In this document: piece by piece, positions 1 to 6,341 of the stretch | Numbering within the stretch: position 1 is the first letter of the stretch | Layout: each line of letters opens with the position of its first letter | From: Candidatus Omnitrophota bacterium | GTDB taxonomy: Bacteria; Omnitrophota; Gorgyraeia; 1-14-0-20-64-10 | DNA: 8,749 bases | Reading direction: 5' to 3' | Assembly (NCBI GenBank): GCA_023248095.1 | Contig: JAHFFF010000065.1 | Coordinates: forward strand, 1 to 8,749 | Notes under the pieces: model-generated | The model's input: the letters and a program-made list of their open reading frames with translations, nothing else | Database searches by the model: none | Told to the model about the DNA's origin: nothing | Translations under genes and position numbers: made by a program

Positions 1-665
1 TGGCCCTCGGGGAGATTCTCGCAGGGGGTCCCCTCCCTCTCATACAGGTACGGCACCGCATCCAACCGCAGGCCGTCCACCCCGAGAGCCAACCAGAAAT
101 CGGCCGCATCCAGAATCGCCTCCCGTACCGAGGGATTATCATAGTTCAGATCCGGCTGATGCGAGTAAAAGCGGTGCCAGTAATACGCCTTCGCGACAGG
201 ATCCCACGCCCAGTTGGATTTTTCGAAATCCTTGAAGATGATGCGGGCCTGGCTGTACTTATCGGGATTGGCGCTCCAGACGTAGAAATCCCGCTCCGCC
301 GACCCGGGCTTGGCCCGCCGCGCCCGCTGAAACCACGGGTGCTGATCGGAGGTGTGGTTGAGCACCAGCTCCGTCATGACCCGCAGGCCCCGCCGGTGCG
401 CCTCCTTGAGAAACCGCTTGAAGTCGGCGAGCGTCCCGTAGATCGGGTGGATCCCCTTGTAGTCGGAGATGTCGTACCCATCGTCCTTGAGGGGAGAGGG
501 ATAGAACGGCAATAACCACAGGGCCGTGATCCCCAAGTTCTGCAGGTAATCAAGCCGTTGGATGAGCCCCTCGAAATCCCCGATCCCATCGCCGTTCGCA
601 TCGCAAAAGGCGCGCACATGCAGCTCGTAGAGGATGGCGTTCTTGTACCAAAGCGGGTCATTCAC
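1..665 (-). CDS. treS: Trehalose synthase TreS (maltose alpha-D-glucosyltransferase), N-terminal part, runs off the left edge
   Basis: GH13 enzyme that interconverts trehalose and maltose in the cytoplasm; in the GlgE pathway it supplies maltose for phosphorylation and polymerisation. About 221 residues are present. The protein opens with NDPLWYKNAILYELHVRAF, the usual TreS start. It has the calcium-type loop DANGDGIGDFEG (about residues 22-33), the GH13 region I motif LVLNHTSDQHPWF (101-113), YYWHRFYSHQPDLNYDNP (161-178), and region II GVDGLRLDAVPYL, whose Asp202 is the expected nucleophile. The acid/base Glu and the C-terminal half are outside the window, so I cannot tell whether a maltokinase domain is fused, as in many TreS proteins. 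The start is GTG at 665-663; it shares one base with the glgE stop (TAGTG) and has a weak GAGG upstream. An ATG at 661 opens a different frame without family similarity. Identification is by recalled family motifs. Confidence 0.93.
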   Translation of the reverse strand, partial: MNDPLWYKNAILYELHVRAFCDANGDGIGDFEGLIQRLDYLQNLGITALWLLPFYPSPLKDDGYDISDYKGIHPIYGTLADFKRFLKEAHRRGLRVMTELVLNHTSDQHPWFQRARRAKPGSAERDFYVWSANPDKYSQARIIFKDFEKSNWAWDPVAKAYYWHRFYSHQPDLNYDNPSVREAILDAADFWLALGVDGLRLDAVPYLYEREGTPCENLPEG

Positions 666-2377
666 TATTGCCTCACGCGGAAGATATGGGCAGGCGTTCT
701 GTCGGGATCCAACTCCACAAAATTCTTTCCGCCCTTCCAGGAGTAGGAGGCCTGGTTCAAGAGATCCTCCACCTGGTAAGAGCGGGAGGGATCCACTCCC
801 AGCGCCTCCAGCGAAAGCTCCACAGATCCGGCCTGCTTCCGACTCGGATCCAGGTTGACCACCACCAGGATGGCGCCGCTCGACCCCTGAGACCGCTTGC
901 TGTAACAGAGCAGCTGATCGTTGCTCACCGAATGGAACGCCAATCCATCATCCCTCTGCAAGGCGGGATTCTCCTTCCGGATCCGGTTGACCCGGCCGAT
1001 GAGATCCTTCAGGCTGTCCGGCCTTTGAATATCCCATCGCTTCAGCTCATACTTCTCCGAGTCCAGATACTCCTCGCTTCCCGGCTCCCGGGGCTTGTTC
1101 TCGCACAGCTCAAAGGCCGGCCCGTAGATCCCGTAGCTCGCCCCCAAGGTAGCGGCCAGCACCAGCCGAACCCGAAAGGCCGCAGGCCCGCCGGACTGAA
1201 GATACCCGGTCAGGATGTCCGGCGTGTTCGGCCAAAGATTGGGCCGGAAAAACTCCCGCATGGGCGAATGCGTCAGCTCCGTGAAATAGTCGGTCAACTC
1301 CCAGCGCGTGTTGCGCCATGCGAAGTAGGTGTAGGATTGGGTGAAGCCCAGCTTGGCCAGGCGGATCATGATCTTCGGCCGGGTAAAGGCCTCCGAGAGC
1401 AGGATCAGATCCGGATGATCCCTTTTCAGCTCCGTGATCAGCCACTCCCAGAAATCGAACGGCTTGGTGTGGGGATTGTCCACGCGGAAGATCCGGACCC
1501 CCTGCTTGATCCAGAACAGGAAGATCCCCTTCATCTCCTCCCACAACGGGCGCCACCGGGGGGACTCGAAATCGAACGGAACGATGTCCTCGTATTTCTT
1601 GGGGGGGTTCTCGGCGTGCTGGATCGTGCCGTCCGGGCGCCGGCGGAACCACTCCACATGCTCCCGCAGGGTGGGGTGGTCCGGCGAGCACTGCAGCGCT
1701 ATGTCCAACGCCACCTCCAAACCAAACTCCTTCGCCTTGGCCAGCAGCCGGCGAAAATCCTCCAGGGTTCCCAATTCCGGATGGACCGCCTTGTGCCCTC
1801 CTTCCCTCGCCCCGATCGCCCAGGGAGATCCCGGGTCGCCGGGACCCGCAGCAAGCGCATTGTTCTTCCCCTTGCGTTGCGTTCGAGCAACCGGATGAAT
1901 GGGCGGCAGGTAAAGAACGTCAAACCCGAGAGAGGAGATGTACGGCAGCCATCCCTCCAGATCCCGGAAGGTGCCGTGCCGGCCGGGCTGTGCGGAACAG
2001 GAACGGGGGAAGATTTCATACCAGGCGCTGAAGCGGGCCTTCTCCCGGTCCACGGTGATCCGAAGCTCCTGATCGTACCGGGTGGCGGAACCCCGCTTCG
2101 GCGGGATCCATCCCTCCAGGGTGTACCGGTAGGTCCCCACTCGATCGACGGTGAACTGCCCGCGCCAGCGGTCGTTCCCCACCGATTCCAGGGACAGCTC
2201 CTTCCACTCGCGATCCTGCTCATGCCGGATCAGCAATACGCCGGCGACAGGATCATGCCCGTCGGCGAAGAGATCGGCCTCCACGACCACCACGTCACCG
2301 ACTATCCGCTTGATCGGAAACCGCCCGCCCTCTACCTGCGGCGTCACCCCCTCAATGACGACTCGGTGGACCTTCAA
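665..2377 (-). CDS. glgE: Alpha-1,4-glucan:maltose-1-phosphate maltosyltransferase GlgE (GH13_3), short form
   Basis: Transfers maltosyl units from alpha-maltose-1-phosphate to the non-reducing end of alpha-1,4-glucans. From the TTG start it has 570 residues: an N-domain (KVHRVVIEGVTPQVEGG, then GNDRWRGQF), the GH13 barrel (ARFSAWYEIFPRS, DVLYLPPIHP, SPWAIG..EGGH, LDIALQCSPDHP), nucleophile Asp300 in FRVDNPHTKP, acid/base Glu329 in LLSEAFTRP, Asp387 in NTPDIL, then GSEEYLDSEKYELK and a beta-rich C-domain. Catalytic spacing matches the family. GlgE proteins are usually about 650-700 residues. Here GW near residue 90 is followed almost directly by VDREKARFSAWYE, so the helical S domain normally inserted there is missing. 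Start choice: family similarity begins at KVHRVV, and TTG 2377-2375 overlaps the redoxin stop (TTGA), suggesting coupling. In-frame ATG 2413 and GTG 2425 would give a 12- or 16-residue extension and a longer overlap; none has a clear ribosome site. The next gene, treS, overlaps by one base. Confidence 0.93.
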   Translation of the reverse strand: MKVHRVVIEGVTPQVEGGRFPIKRIVGDVVVVEADLFADGHDPVAGVLLIRHEQDREWKELSLESVGNDRWRGQFTVDRVGTYRYTLEGWIPPKRGSATRYDQELRITVDREKARFSAWYEIFPRSCSAQPGRHGTFRDLEGWLPYISSLGFDVLYLPPIHPVARTQRKGKNNALAAGPGDPGSPWAIGAREGGHKAVHPELGTLEDFRRLLAKAKEFGLEVALDIALQCSPDHPTLREHVEWFRRRPDGTIQHAENPPKKYEDIVPFDFESPRWRPLWEEMKGIFLFWIKQGVRIFRVDNPHTKPFDFWEWLITELKRDHPDLILLSEAFTRPKIMIRLAKLGFTQSYTYFAWRNTRWELTDYFTELTHSPMREFFRPNLWPNTPDILTGYLQSGGPAAFRVRLVLAATLGASYGIYGPAFELCENKPREPGSEEYLDSEKYELKRWDIQRPDSLKDLIGRVNRIRKENPALQRDDGLAFHSVSNDQLLCYSKRSQGSSGAILVVVNLDPSRKQAGSVELSLEALGVDPSRSYQVEDLLNQASYSWKGGKNFVELDPDRTPAHIFRVRQ

Positions 2378-2958
2378 TGCTTGAAGTAGTCCGGCTCGTT
2401 TCCCTTCTTCCATTTGATGTTGCACCCGATGCTCGGCTTCTGGTCCGCGCTCACCGGCCTGCCGGCCAAGACCGCGTCGATCGCCGCCCTCAGGTCCCGC
2501 CCGTTCACCGGCTTGCCGTTCCCCGGCCGGCTGTCATCCATCTGCCCGCGGTAAACGAGCCGCTGGTCCTGATCGAACAGGAAGAAATCGGGCGTGCAGG
2601 CAGCGGAATATGCCCTGGCAACCTCTTGGCTTTCGTCGTAGCAGAATGGAAAGGAAAACCCGAGCTCCTTCGCCATCTCCTTCAGTTTCTCCGGCTTATC
2701 GTCCGGATAATTCTCGGCATCGTTGGAACTGATGGCCACGATCCCCAGATTCTTTGCGGCGTACTCCTTGCCCAGCCGCGCCAGCTCTTCCTTCACATGC
2801 TGCACGTACGGGCAGTGCTGGCAGATGAACATGACCAACAGCCCCTTCTTTCCGGAGAAACTGTTCAGCGAAATCTGCTTACCGGAAACAACGTCCTGCA
2901 AACTAAAGTCCGGCGCCTGGGTTCCCAAGCCCAACATGGTAGACGGTGTCAATGCCAT
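2374..2958 (-). CDS. Thioredoxin-fold redoxin (AhpC/TSA, PRX-like family)
   Basis: A 194-residue thiol redox protein, probably a peroxiredoxin-like or disulfide reductase. The N-terminal part reads LGTQAPDFSLQDVVSGK. The active site is CQHC (Cys46, Cys49) after the strand LLVMFI, and the cis-proline loop is CTPDFFLFD (Pro123) with an extra Cys121. Other cysteines are at 106 and 179. The tail CNIKWKKGNEPDYF is typical of the PRX-like subgroup, in which CxxC replaces the single peroxidatic cysteine. No signal peptide or membrane segment is seen, so it is likely cytoplasmic. The ATG at 2958 has AAGGAGG seven bases upstream, and this site lies around the end of pgeF, 13 bases away. Its stop overlaps the likely TTG start of glgE, so it probably shares a transcript with pgeF, glgE and treS. 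The family is clear; the substrate is unknown. Confidence 0.9.
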   Translation of the reverse strand: MALTPSTMLGLGTQAPDFSLQDVVSGKQISLNSFSGKKGLLVMFICQHCPYVQHVKEELARLGKEYAAKNLGIVAISSNDAENYPDDKPEKLKEMAKELGFSFPFCYDESQEVARAYSAACTPDFFLFDQDQRLVYRGQMDDSRPGNGKPVNGRDLRAAIDAVLAGRPVSADQKPSIGCNIKWKKGNEPDYFKH

Positions 2959-2971
2959 CAGAATCCCTCCT

Positions 2972-3682
2972 TCACATTGATTTTAGCACCTTCCCGTAAG
3001 TTTTCATCATGGCGACGGTCAGCATCCGGCCCGCAGCCGCGCCATCCCGTCGGTAGGAATGGCAATGGTCCGGCGTGCAGGCGGTGCACCAGCCGGCCCC
3101 ATGGATCTTCTCCTCCGGCACACCGGCCTCCATCAACTGAGAGCGGGCCGCCCCGGCCAAATCCAAGAACCTTCGGCCTCTTCTATAAACCAGATGCTGC
3201 GGAAACCATTCTTCAAACTCCGGCCCCACCTCATAACAGCAGAAACCGATCCCGGGCCCGATCGCAATCTCAACCTCCGCCCCGCCCATCGCCTTCACCA
3301 ATCTCCGGGGAATCCCGGCTCGGACCCCGCGCCAACCGGCGTGGGCTGCGCCCAGCACTTTCCTGACTGGGTCAAAGGCGATGATCGGAAGGCAGTCTGC
3401 GGTCCGGACCACCAAGGCCACCTCCGGCTGGCGGGTGATCAACCCGTCGCAGCGGGAGGCCAATCGATCCGATCTCCCTTCCACCGTCTGGACCGTTGCC
3501 CCGTGGACCTGCCCCATTCCAATCACCGCCTTCGGCCGCACCCCCATCCGCTCCACCGCTCGCCGGAGGTCCCGCAGGGAAAATTCACCGGGCGGCAGCC
3601 CTCTCCGGCGTGTGGCCGTCAGGCCGGCGAATCCCCGCGCGCCCTCCAGGACGAAGCAACCTTGTTTTAGTTTCCAGTTCAT
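2972..3682 (-). CDS. pgeF: Peptidoglycan editing factor PgeF (YfiH/DUF152 family, multicopper-polyphenol-oxidase-like fold)
   Basis: A 236-residue protein of the YfiH/YlmD family. Members are zinc-dependent; E. coli PgeF removes precursors carrying wrong amino acids so that L-Ala stays at position 1 of the peptidoglycan stem. Related proteins were described as purine nucleoside phosphorylases or laccases. The zinc-site residues are visible: His60 in GMGQVHGATV, Cys97 in RTADCLPI and His114 in AHAGWRG. Further family motifs are IGPGIGFCCYEVG (141-153), with a double cysteine, and the C-terminal CTACTPD...HSYRRDGAAAGRM (from Cys199). Length is close to E. coli YfiH (243). The ATG at 3682 has no ribosome site at a normal distance. 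A strong hairpin with a T-rich tail ends four bases before the ATG, so expression is unclear. The redoxin gene follows after 13 bases. Family certain; exact substrate inferred. Confidence 0.92.
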   Translation of the reverse strand: MNWKLKQGCFVLEGARGFAGLTATRRRGLPPGEFSLRDLRRAVERMGVRPKAVIGMGQVHGATVQTVEGRSDRLASRCDGLITRQPEVALVVRTADCLPIIAFDPVRKVLGAAHAGWRGVRAGIPRRLVKAMGGAEVEIAIGPGIGFCCYEVGPEFEEWFPQHLVYRRGRRFLDLAGAARSQLMEAGVPEEKIHGAGWCTACTPDHCHSYRRDGAAAGRMLTVAMMKTYGKVLKSM

Positions 3683-3685
3683 CGG

Positions 3686-3722
3686 AAAGACAAACGGCGC
3701 CCAACTCCTTCGATGGGCGCCG
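3686..3722 (-). terminator. Rho-independent terminator-like hairpin between the DUF378 gene and pgeF
   Basis: Read on the minus strand, a perfect 9-bp stem (CGGCGCCCA pairing with TGGGCGCCG; plus-strand arms 3714-3722 and 3695-3703) encloses a 10-base loop and is followed by TTTGTCTTT. This is the form of an intrinsic terminator for the upstream transcript (msrB and the DUF378 gene), 24 bases after the DUF378 stop. The loop contains AAGGAG, a Shine-Dalgarno-like string about 22 bases before the pgeF ATG. The T-rich tail ends four bases before that ATG, so the element could also act as an attenuator for pgeF. Confidence 0.75.
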
Positions 3723-3746
3723 CCGTGGATGATTTCCTAGACAGGT

Positions 3747-3986
3747 TTACTTCTTGGGTTCACAACCCTGCCGCTGGCAGGGACACAGATTAAAAACGGA
3801 AAGCAGAGCCATGGCGCCGGCAACCGCCACCAACCCGTAAACCACCTTGGACGCCGCGGTCCCCTCCCCCAGCAGCCCTGTGACCAAATTCCGATGCAGG
3901 AACGTGACCAACCCCCAGTTGAGTGCGCCAATTCCAGCCAGAACCGCCACAATCTTGCAGCCTATGCATTTCTTTCCACCTGTCAT
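3747..3986 (-). CDS. DUF378 (YuzA-like) small membrane protein with clustered cysteines
   Basis: A 79-residue protein with two hydrophobic helices (about residues 11-30 and 45-66) and the DUF378 signature ALNWGLVTF...NLV...LLG followed by SKVVYGLVAVAGAMAL. Its function is not known. Five cysteines lie outside the helices: Cys7 and Cys10 (KKCIGCK) before the first, and Cys68, Cys70, Cys75 (LCPCQRQGC) after the second. With two helices both groups would face the same side of the membrane and could form disulfides or bind a metal; this is inference. The ATG at 3986 overlaps the msrB stop (ATGA). AAGGAGGA at 4000-3993, inside the msrB end, is a strong ribosome site with a six-base spacer. The overlap implies coupled translation with msrB. 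A terminator-like hairpin follows 24 bases after the stop. Confidence 0.85.
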   Translation of the reverse strand: MTGGKKCIGCKIVAVLAGIGALNWGLVTFLHRNLVTGLLGEGTAASKVVYGLVAVAGAMALLSVFNLCPCQRQGCEPKK

Positions 3987-4468
3987 CGCTGTTCCTCCTT
4001 TTTTTCAAACCTCAACGCCCCTGAATTGATGCAATAGCGCAGCCCCGTCGGGGCCGGGCCATCCTCGAAGACGTGTCCCTGATGGCCGCCGCACCGCGCG
4101 CAGAGGACCTCGGTCCGGGTCACGAACCAGCTGCGATCCTCGTGCGTCTGTATCTTCTCCGGTGAAACCGGCTTCCAAAAACTGGGCCAGCCGGTGCCGG
4201 AATCAAACTTCGCGTCTGATCCAAAGAGCTCATTCCCGCAGGCGGTACACCGGTAGATACCCTTCTCCTTGGTATTCCAGTAAGCGCCGGAGAAGGCCCT
4301 CTCGGTTCCCTTCTGTCGAAGGATGCGGAACTGCTCCGGTGTTAATTGTTTGCGCCATTCTTCATCCGTTTTCATGATCTTCTCGCTTTGCGATGCCGGA
4401 GGGGCACATTCCCCCCGGCCGGGAGAACAGCACAGCACCAACAGGCCAATGAGAAACCATCGCCTCAC
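3983..4468 (-). CDS. msrB: Peptide-methionine (R)-S-oxide reductase MsrB with N-terminal export signal
   Basis: Reduces the R form of methionine sulfoxide in proteins. The 161 residues start with RR, a hydrophobic run LIGLLVL and CCSPGRGECA, which looks like a signal peptide, possibly a lipoprotein signal although the lipobox LVLC is imperfect. The MsrB domain follows from MKTDEEWRKQL (32 on). It has zinc cysteines CTAC (74, 77) and CARC (123, 126), the SGTGWPSFWKPV loop, and the catalytic Cys146 in RYCINSGALRF. In many MsrBs the third residue of SGxGWPSF is the resolving Cys; here it is Thr, so regeneration must use another thiol. The start is GTG at 4468 with AGGAGG upstream. A start at Met32 would give a form without signal, with a weaker site (GAGAAG). 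The gene lies 21 bases after pckG and overlaps the DUF378 gene by ATGA. Confidence 0.93.
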   Translation of the reverse strand: MRRWFLIGLLVLCCSPGRGECAPPASQSEKIMKTDEEWRKQLTPEQFRILRQKGTERAFSGAYWNTKEKGIYRCTACGNELFGSDAKFDSGTGWPSFWKPVSPEKIQTHEDRSWFVTRTEVLCARCGGHQGHVFEDGPAPTGLRYCINSGALRFEKKEEQR

Positions 4469-4489
4469 ACTCCCCTCCTCATCCCTTCT

Positions 4490-6268
4490 TTAGGAACGGG
4501 CTGGGACGGGCTTTTCATTCAGCCGTTCGAGCAATGCCCTCTGCTCATCGACAAGCTGAGGAGGCAATCGCTCTCCGAACTTGCCGAAAAATTCCGACTG
4601 CTTTTGGGCCGCATCCACCCACCCCGGCCGGTCCACGGAGAGCAGAATCTTCCATTCCTTCTCGGAGAGGGACAGCTCCTTCCCCTCCAGCGCATCCACC
4701 GTGGGCAGGTATCCCACCGGCGTCTTGACCGCATCCCCTTGATTCTGGCACCGGTCGATCATCCACTTCAGCACGCGGATATTCTCGCTGAAACCGGGCC
4801 AGACAAATTTCCCCTGTTCATCCAAGCGAAACCAGTTCACCCGGAAGATCTTGGGGGGACGGGTCAGTCGCTGTCCCATCTTCAGCCAGTGGTTGAAGTA
4901 GTCCGCCATGTTGTAGCCGCAAAAGGGGAGCATCGCCATCGGATCCCTGCGGATCACCCCGGTCGCGCCCGTGGCCGCCGCGGTGGTCTCGGAGGCAAGC
5001 GTCGCCCCCAGGTAGACCCCATGCTGCCAACTAAAGGACTCCTGCACCAGCGGCACCAGCGTGGATCTCCTGCAGCCGAACAGGATCGCGGAGATGGGAA
5101 CACCCTGAGGATCTTCCCAGTGAGGCGAATAGACGGGGCACTGCGTGATCGGGGTTGTGAATCGAGAGTTCGGGTGGGCCGCCTTCTGCCCGTTGCCCGG
5201 CTGCCACACCTTTCCCTGCCAATCGACGAAGCCGTCTGTGCTCGCCGGAAGGTCAAGCCCTTCCCACCAAACCGTCTTATCCGGGGCCATCGCCACATTC
5301 GTAAAGAGGGTATTCTTAGCGATGGTCCTCATCATGTTCGGATTGGTCTTCATGCTGGTGCCGGGAGCCACCCCAAAGAAACCGGCCTCCGGATTGATCG
5401 CGTACAGGCGCCCGTCGGCCCCGATCCTCAACCAGGCGATGTCATCTCCGATGCACCAAACCCGGTACCCTTTGTATTTCGCGGGAGGCTGCAGCATCGC
5501 CAGGTTCGTCTTTCCGCAGGCAGAGGGAAGCGCCCCAGCCACGTAGGAAACCTTCCCCTTCGGGTCCTCAATCCCCAGGATGAACATATGCTCCGCGAGC
5601 CACCCCTCCCGGTTCCCCAGCCAGCTGGCGATCCGGAGCGCGAAGCATTTCTTGCTCAGAAGCGCATTCCCGCCGTAGCCGGAATTCACGCTGTAAACGG
5701 TTTGATCCTGAGGAAAATGGCAGATGTACCGGTGCTGCGGATCGAGCGTCCCGAGGGAATGGAGGCACTTGACGAAATCGGCGGAATTCCCCAGCTGCTC
5801 CAAGGCCACGGCCCCCATCCGGGTCATGATCTTTATGTTGATAGCCACATAAACGCTGTCGGTCAGCTGGATCCCGACCCTGCTGAATGCGGAACCTTTC
5901 GGCCCCATGAGGAACGGCACAACGTACATGGCCCTTCCCCGCATGGCCCCATCAAACAGCTTGTTCAGCGTGGAGTACGCCTCGTCCGGCGCAATCCAGT
6001 TGTTGTTGGGCCCGGCCTCCTCCTTGCCCGACGTGCAAACATAAGTGCACTGCTCGGTCCTGGCCACATCGTTGGGATGGGAGCGGTGCAGATAACACCC
6101 CGGATGCCTTTCCGAGTTGAGCGGAATCAGCTGGCCCCCCTTCACCGCCTCAGCCAGCAATTGCCGGTACTCCTCCTCGGAGCCGTTCAGCCAGACAACC
6201 CGCTCCGGCTTTGTCAGCTGCGCAGTCTTGTTGACCCACGCTAGAACCGCAGAATTCTCAACTCCCAC
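4490..6268 (-). CDS. pckG: Phosphoenolpyruvate carboxykinase, GTP-dependent (PEPCK)
   Basis: Converts oxaloacetate and GTP to PEP, CO2 and GDP, the first committed step of gluconeogenesis, in the cytoplasm. The 592 residues match the GTP-type family in length. Visible motifs: the R-loop region HRSHPNDVART (61-71); SVNSGYGGNALLSKK (193-207) with the metal-site lysine; AEHMFILG with the ligand His227; the P-loop PSACGKTN (248-255) with the hyperreactive Cys251; kinase-2 IGDDIAW (Asp275, Asp276); INPEAGFFGVAPGTS (291-305); and VWPGFSEN (about 489-496), part of guanine binding. ATP-type PEPCK lacks several of these. The start is GTG at 6268, preceded by GGAGGTGA (6282-6275) with a six-base spacer; an in-frame TGA three codons upstream rules out an earlier start. 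It lies 73 bases after the acetolactate synthase stop and 21 bases before msrB. No convincing promoter of its own was seen. Confidence 0.97.
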   Translation of the reverse strand: MGVENSAVLAWVNKTAQLTKPERVVWLNGSEEEYRQLLAEAVKGGQLIPLNSERHPGCYLHRSHPNDVARTEQCTYVCTSGKEEAGPNNNWIAPDEAYSTLNKLFDGAMRGRAMYVVPFLMGPKGSAFSRVGIQLTDSVYVAINIKIMTRMGAVALEQLGNSADFVKCLHSLGTLDPQHRYICHFPQDQTVYSVNSGYGGNALLSKKCFALRIASWLGNREGWLAEHMFILGIEDPKGKVSYVAGALPSACGKTNLAMLQPPAKYKGYRVWCIGDDIAWLRIGADGRLYAINPEAGFFGVAPGTSMKTNPNMMRTIAKNTLFTNVAMAPDKTVWWEGLDLPASTDGFVDWQGKVWQPGNGQKAAHPNSRFTTPITQCPVYSPHWEDPQGVPISAILFGCRRSTLVPLVQESFSWQHGVYLGATLASETTAAATGATGVIRRDPMAMLPFCGYNMADYFNHWLKMGQRLTRPPKIFRVNWFRLDEQGKFVWPGFSENIRVLKWMIDRCQNQGDAVKTPVGYLPTVDALEGKELSLSEKEWKILLSVDRPGWVDAAQKQSEFFGKFGERLPPQLVDEQRALLERLNEKPVPARS

Positions 6269-6274
6269 GAATCG

Positions 6275-6282
6275 TCACCTCC
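6275..6282 (-). promoter_or_regulatory. Ribosome binding site that fixes the pckG GTG start
   Basis: The minus-strand string GGAGGTGA is a near-perfect anti-SD match six bases before the GTG at 6268. With the in-frame TGA three codons upstream, it settles the start of pckG on a non-ATG codon. Confidence 0.85.
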
Positions 6283-6341
6283 GCTGATATTCTTACATGT
6301 AATCGCGCCATCTTCTACCTCAAACTCGAGCACCCCAGTCC

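Noticed and set aside
374..661. ATG-initiated minus-strand frame at 661 overlapping treS
   Set aside because: It is out of frame with treS; the GTG at 665 opens the frame carrying the GH13 motifs.
668..2389. Long open frame on the plus strand opposite glgE (over 570 codons)
   Set aside because: It mirrors the glgE frame in G+C-rich DNA, has no recognisable domain and is rich in Arg/Pro/Gly; the opposite strand has full GH13_3 motifs.
4346..6244. Long open frame on the plus strand opposite pckG (over 630 codons)
   Set aside because: Antisense shadow of pckG without family motifs, rich in Arg, Pro and His; it also crosses the start of pckG and part of msrB.
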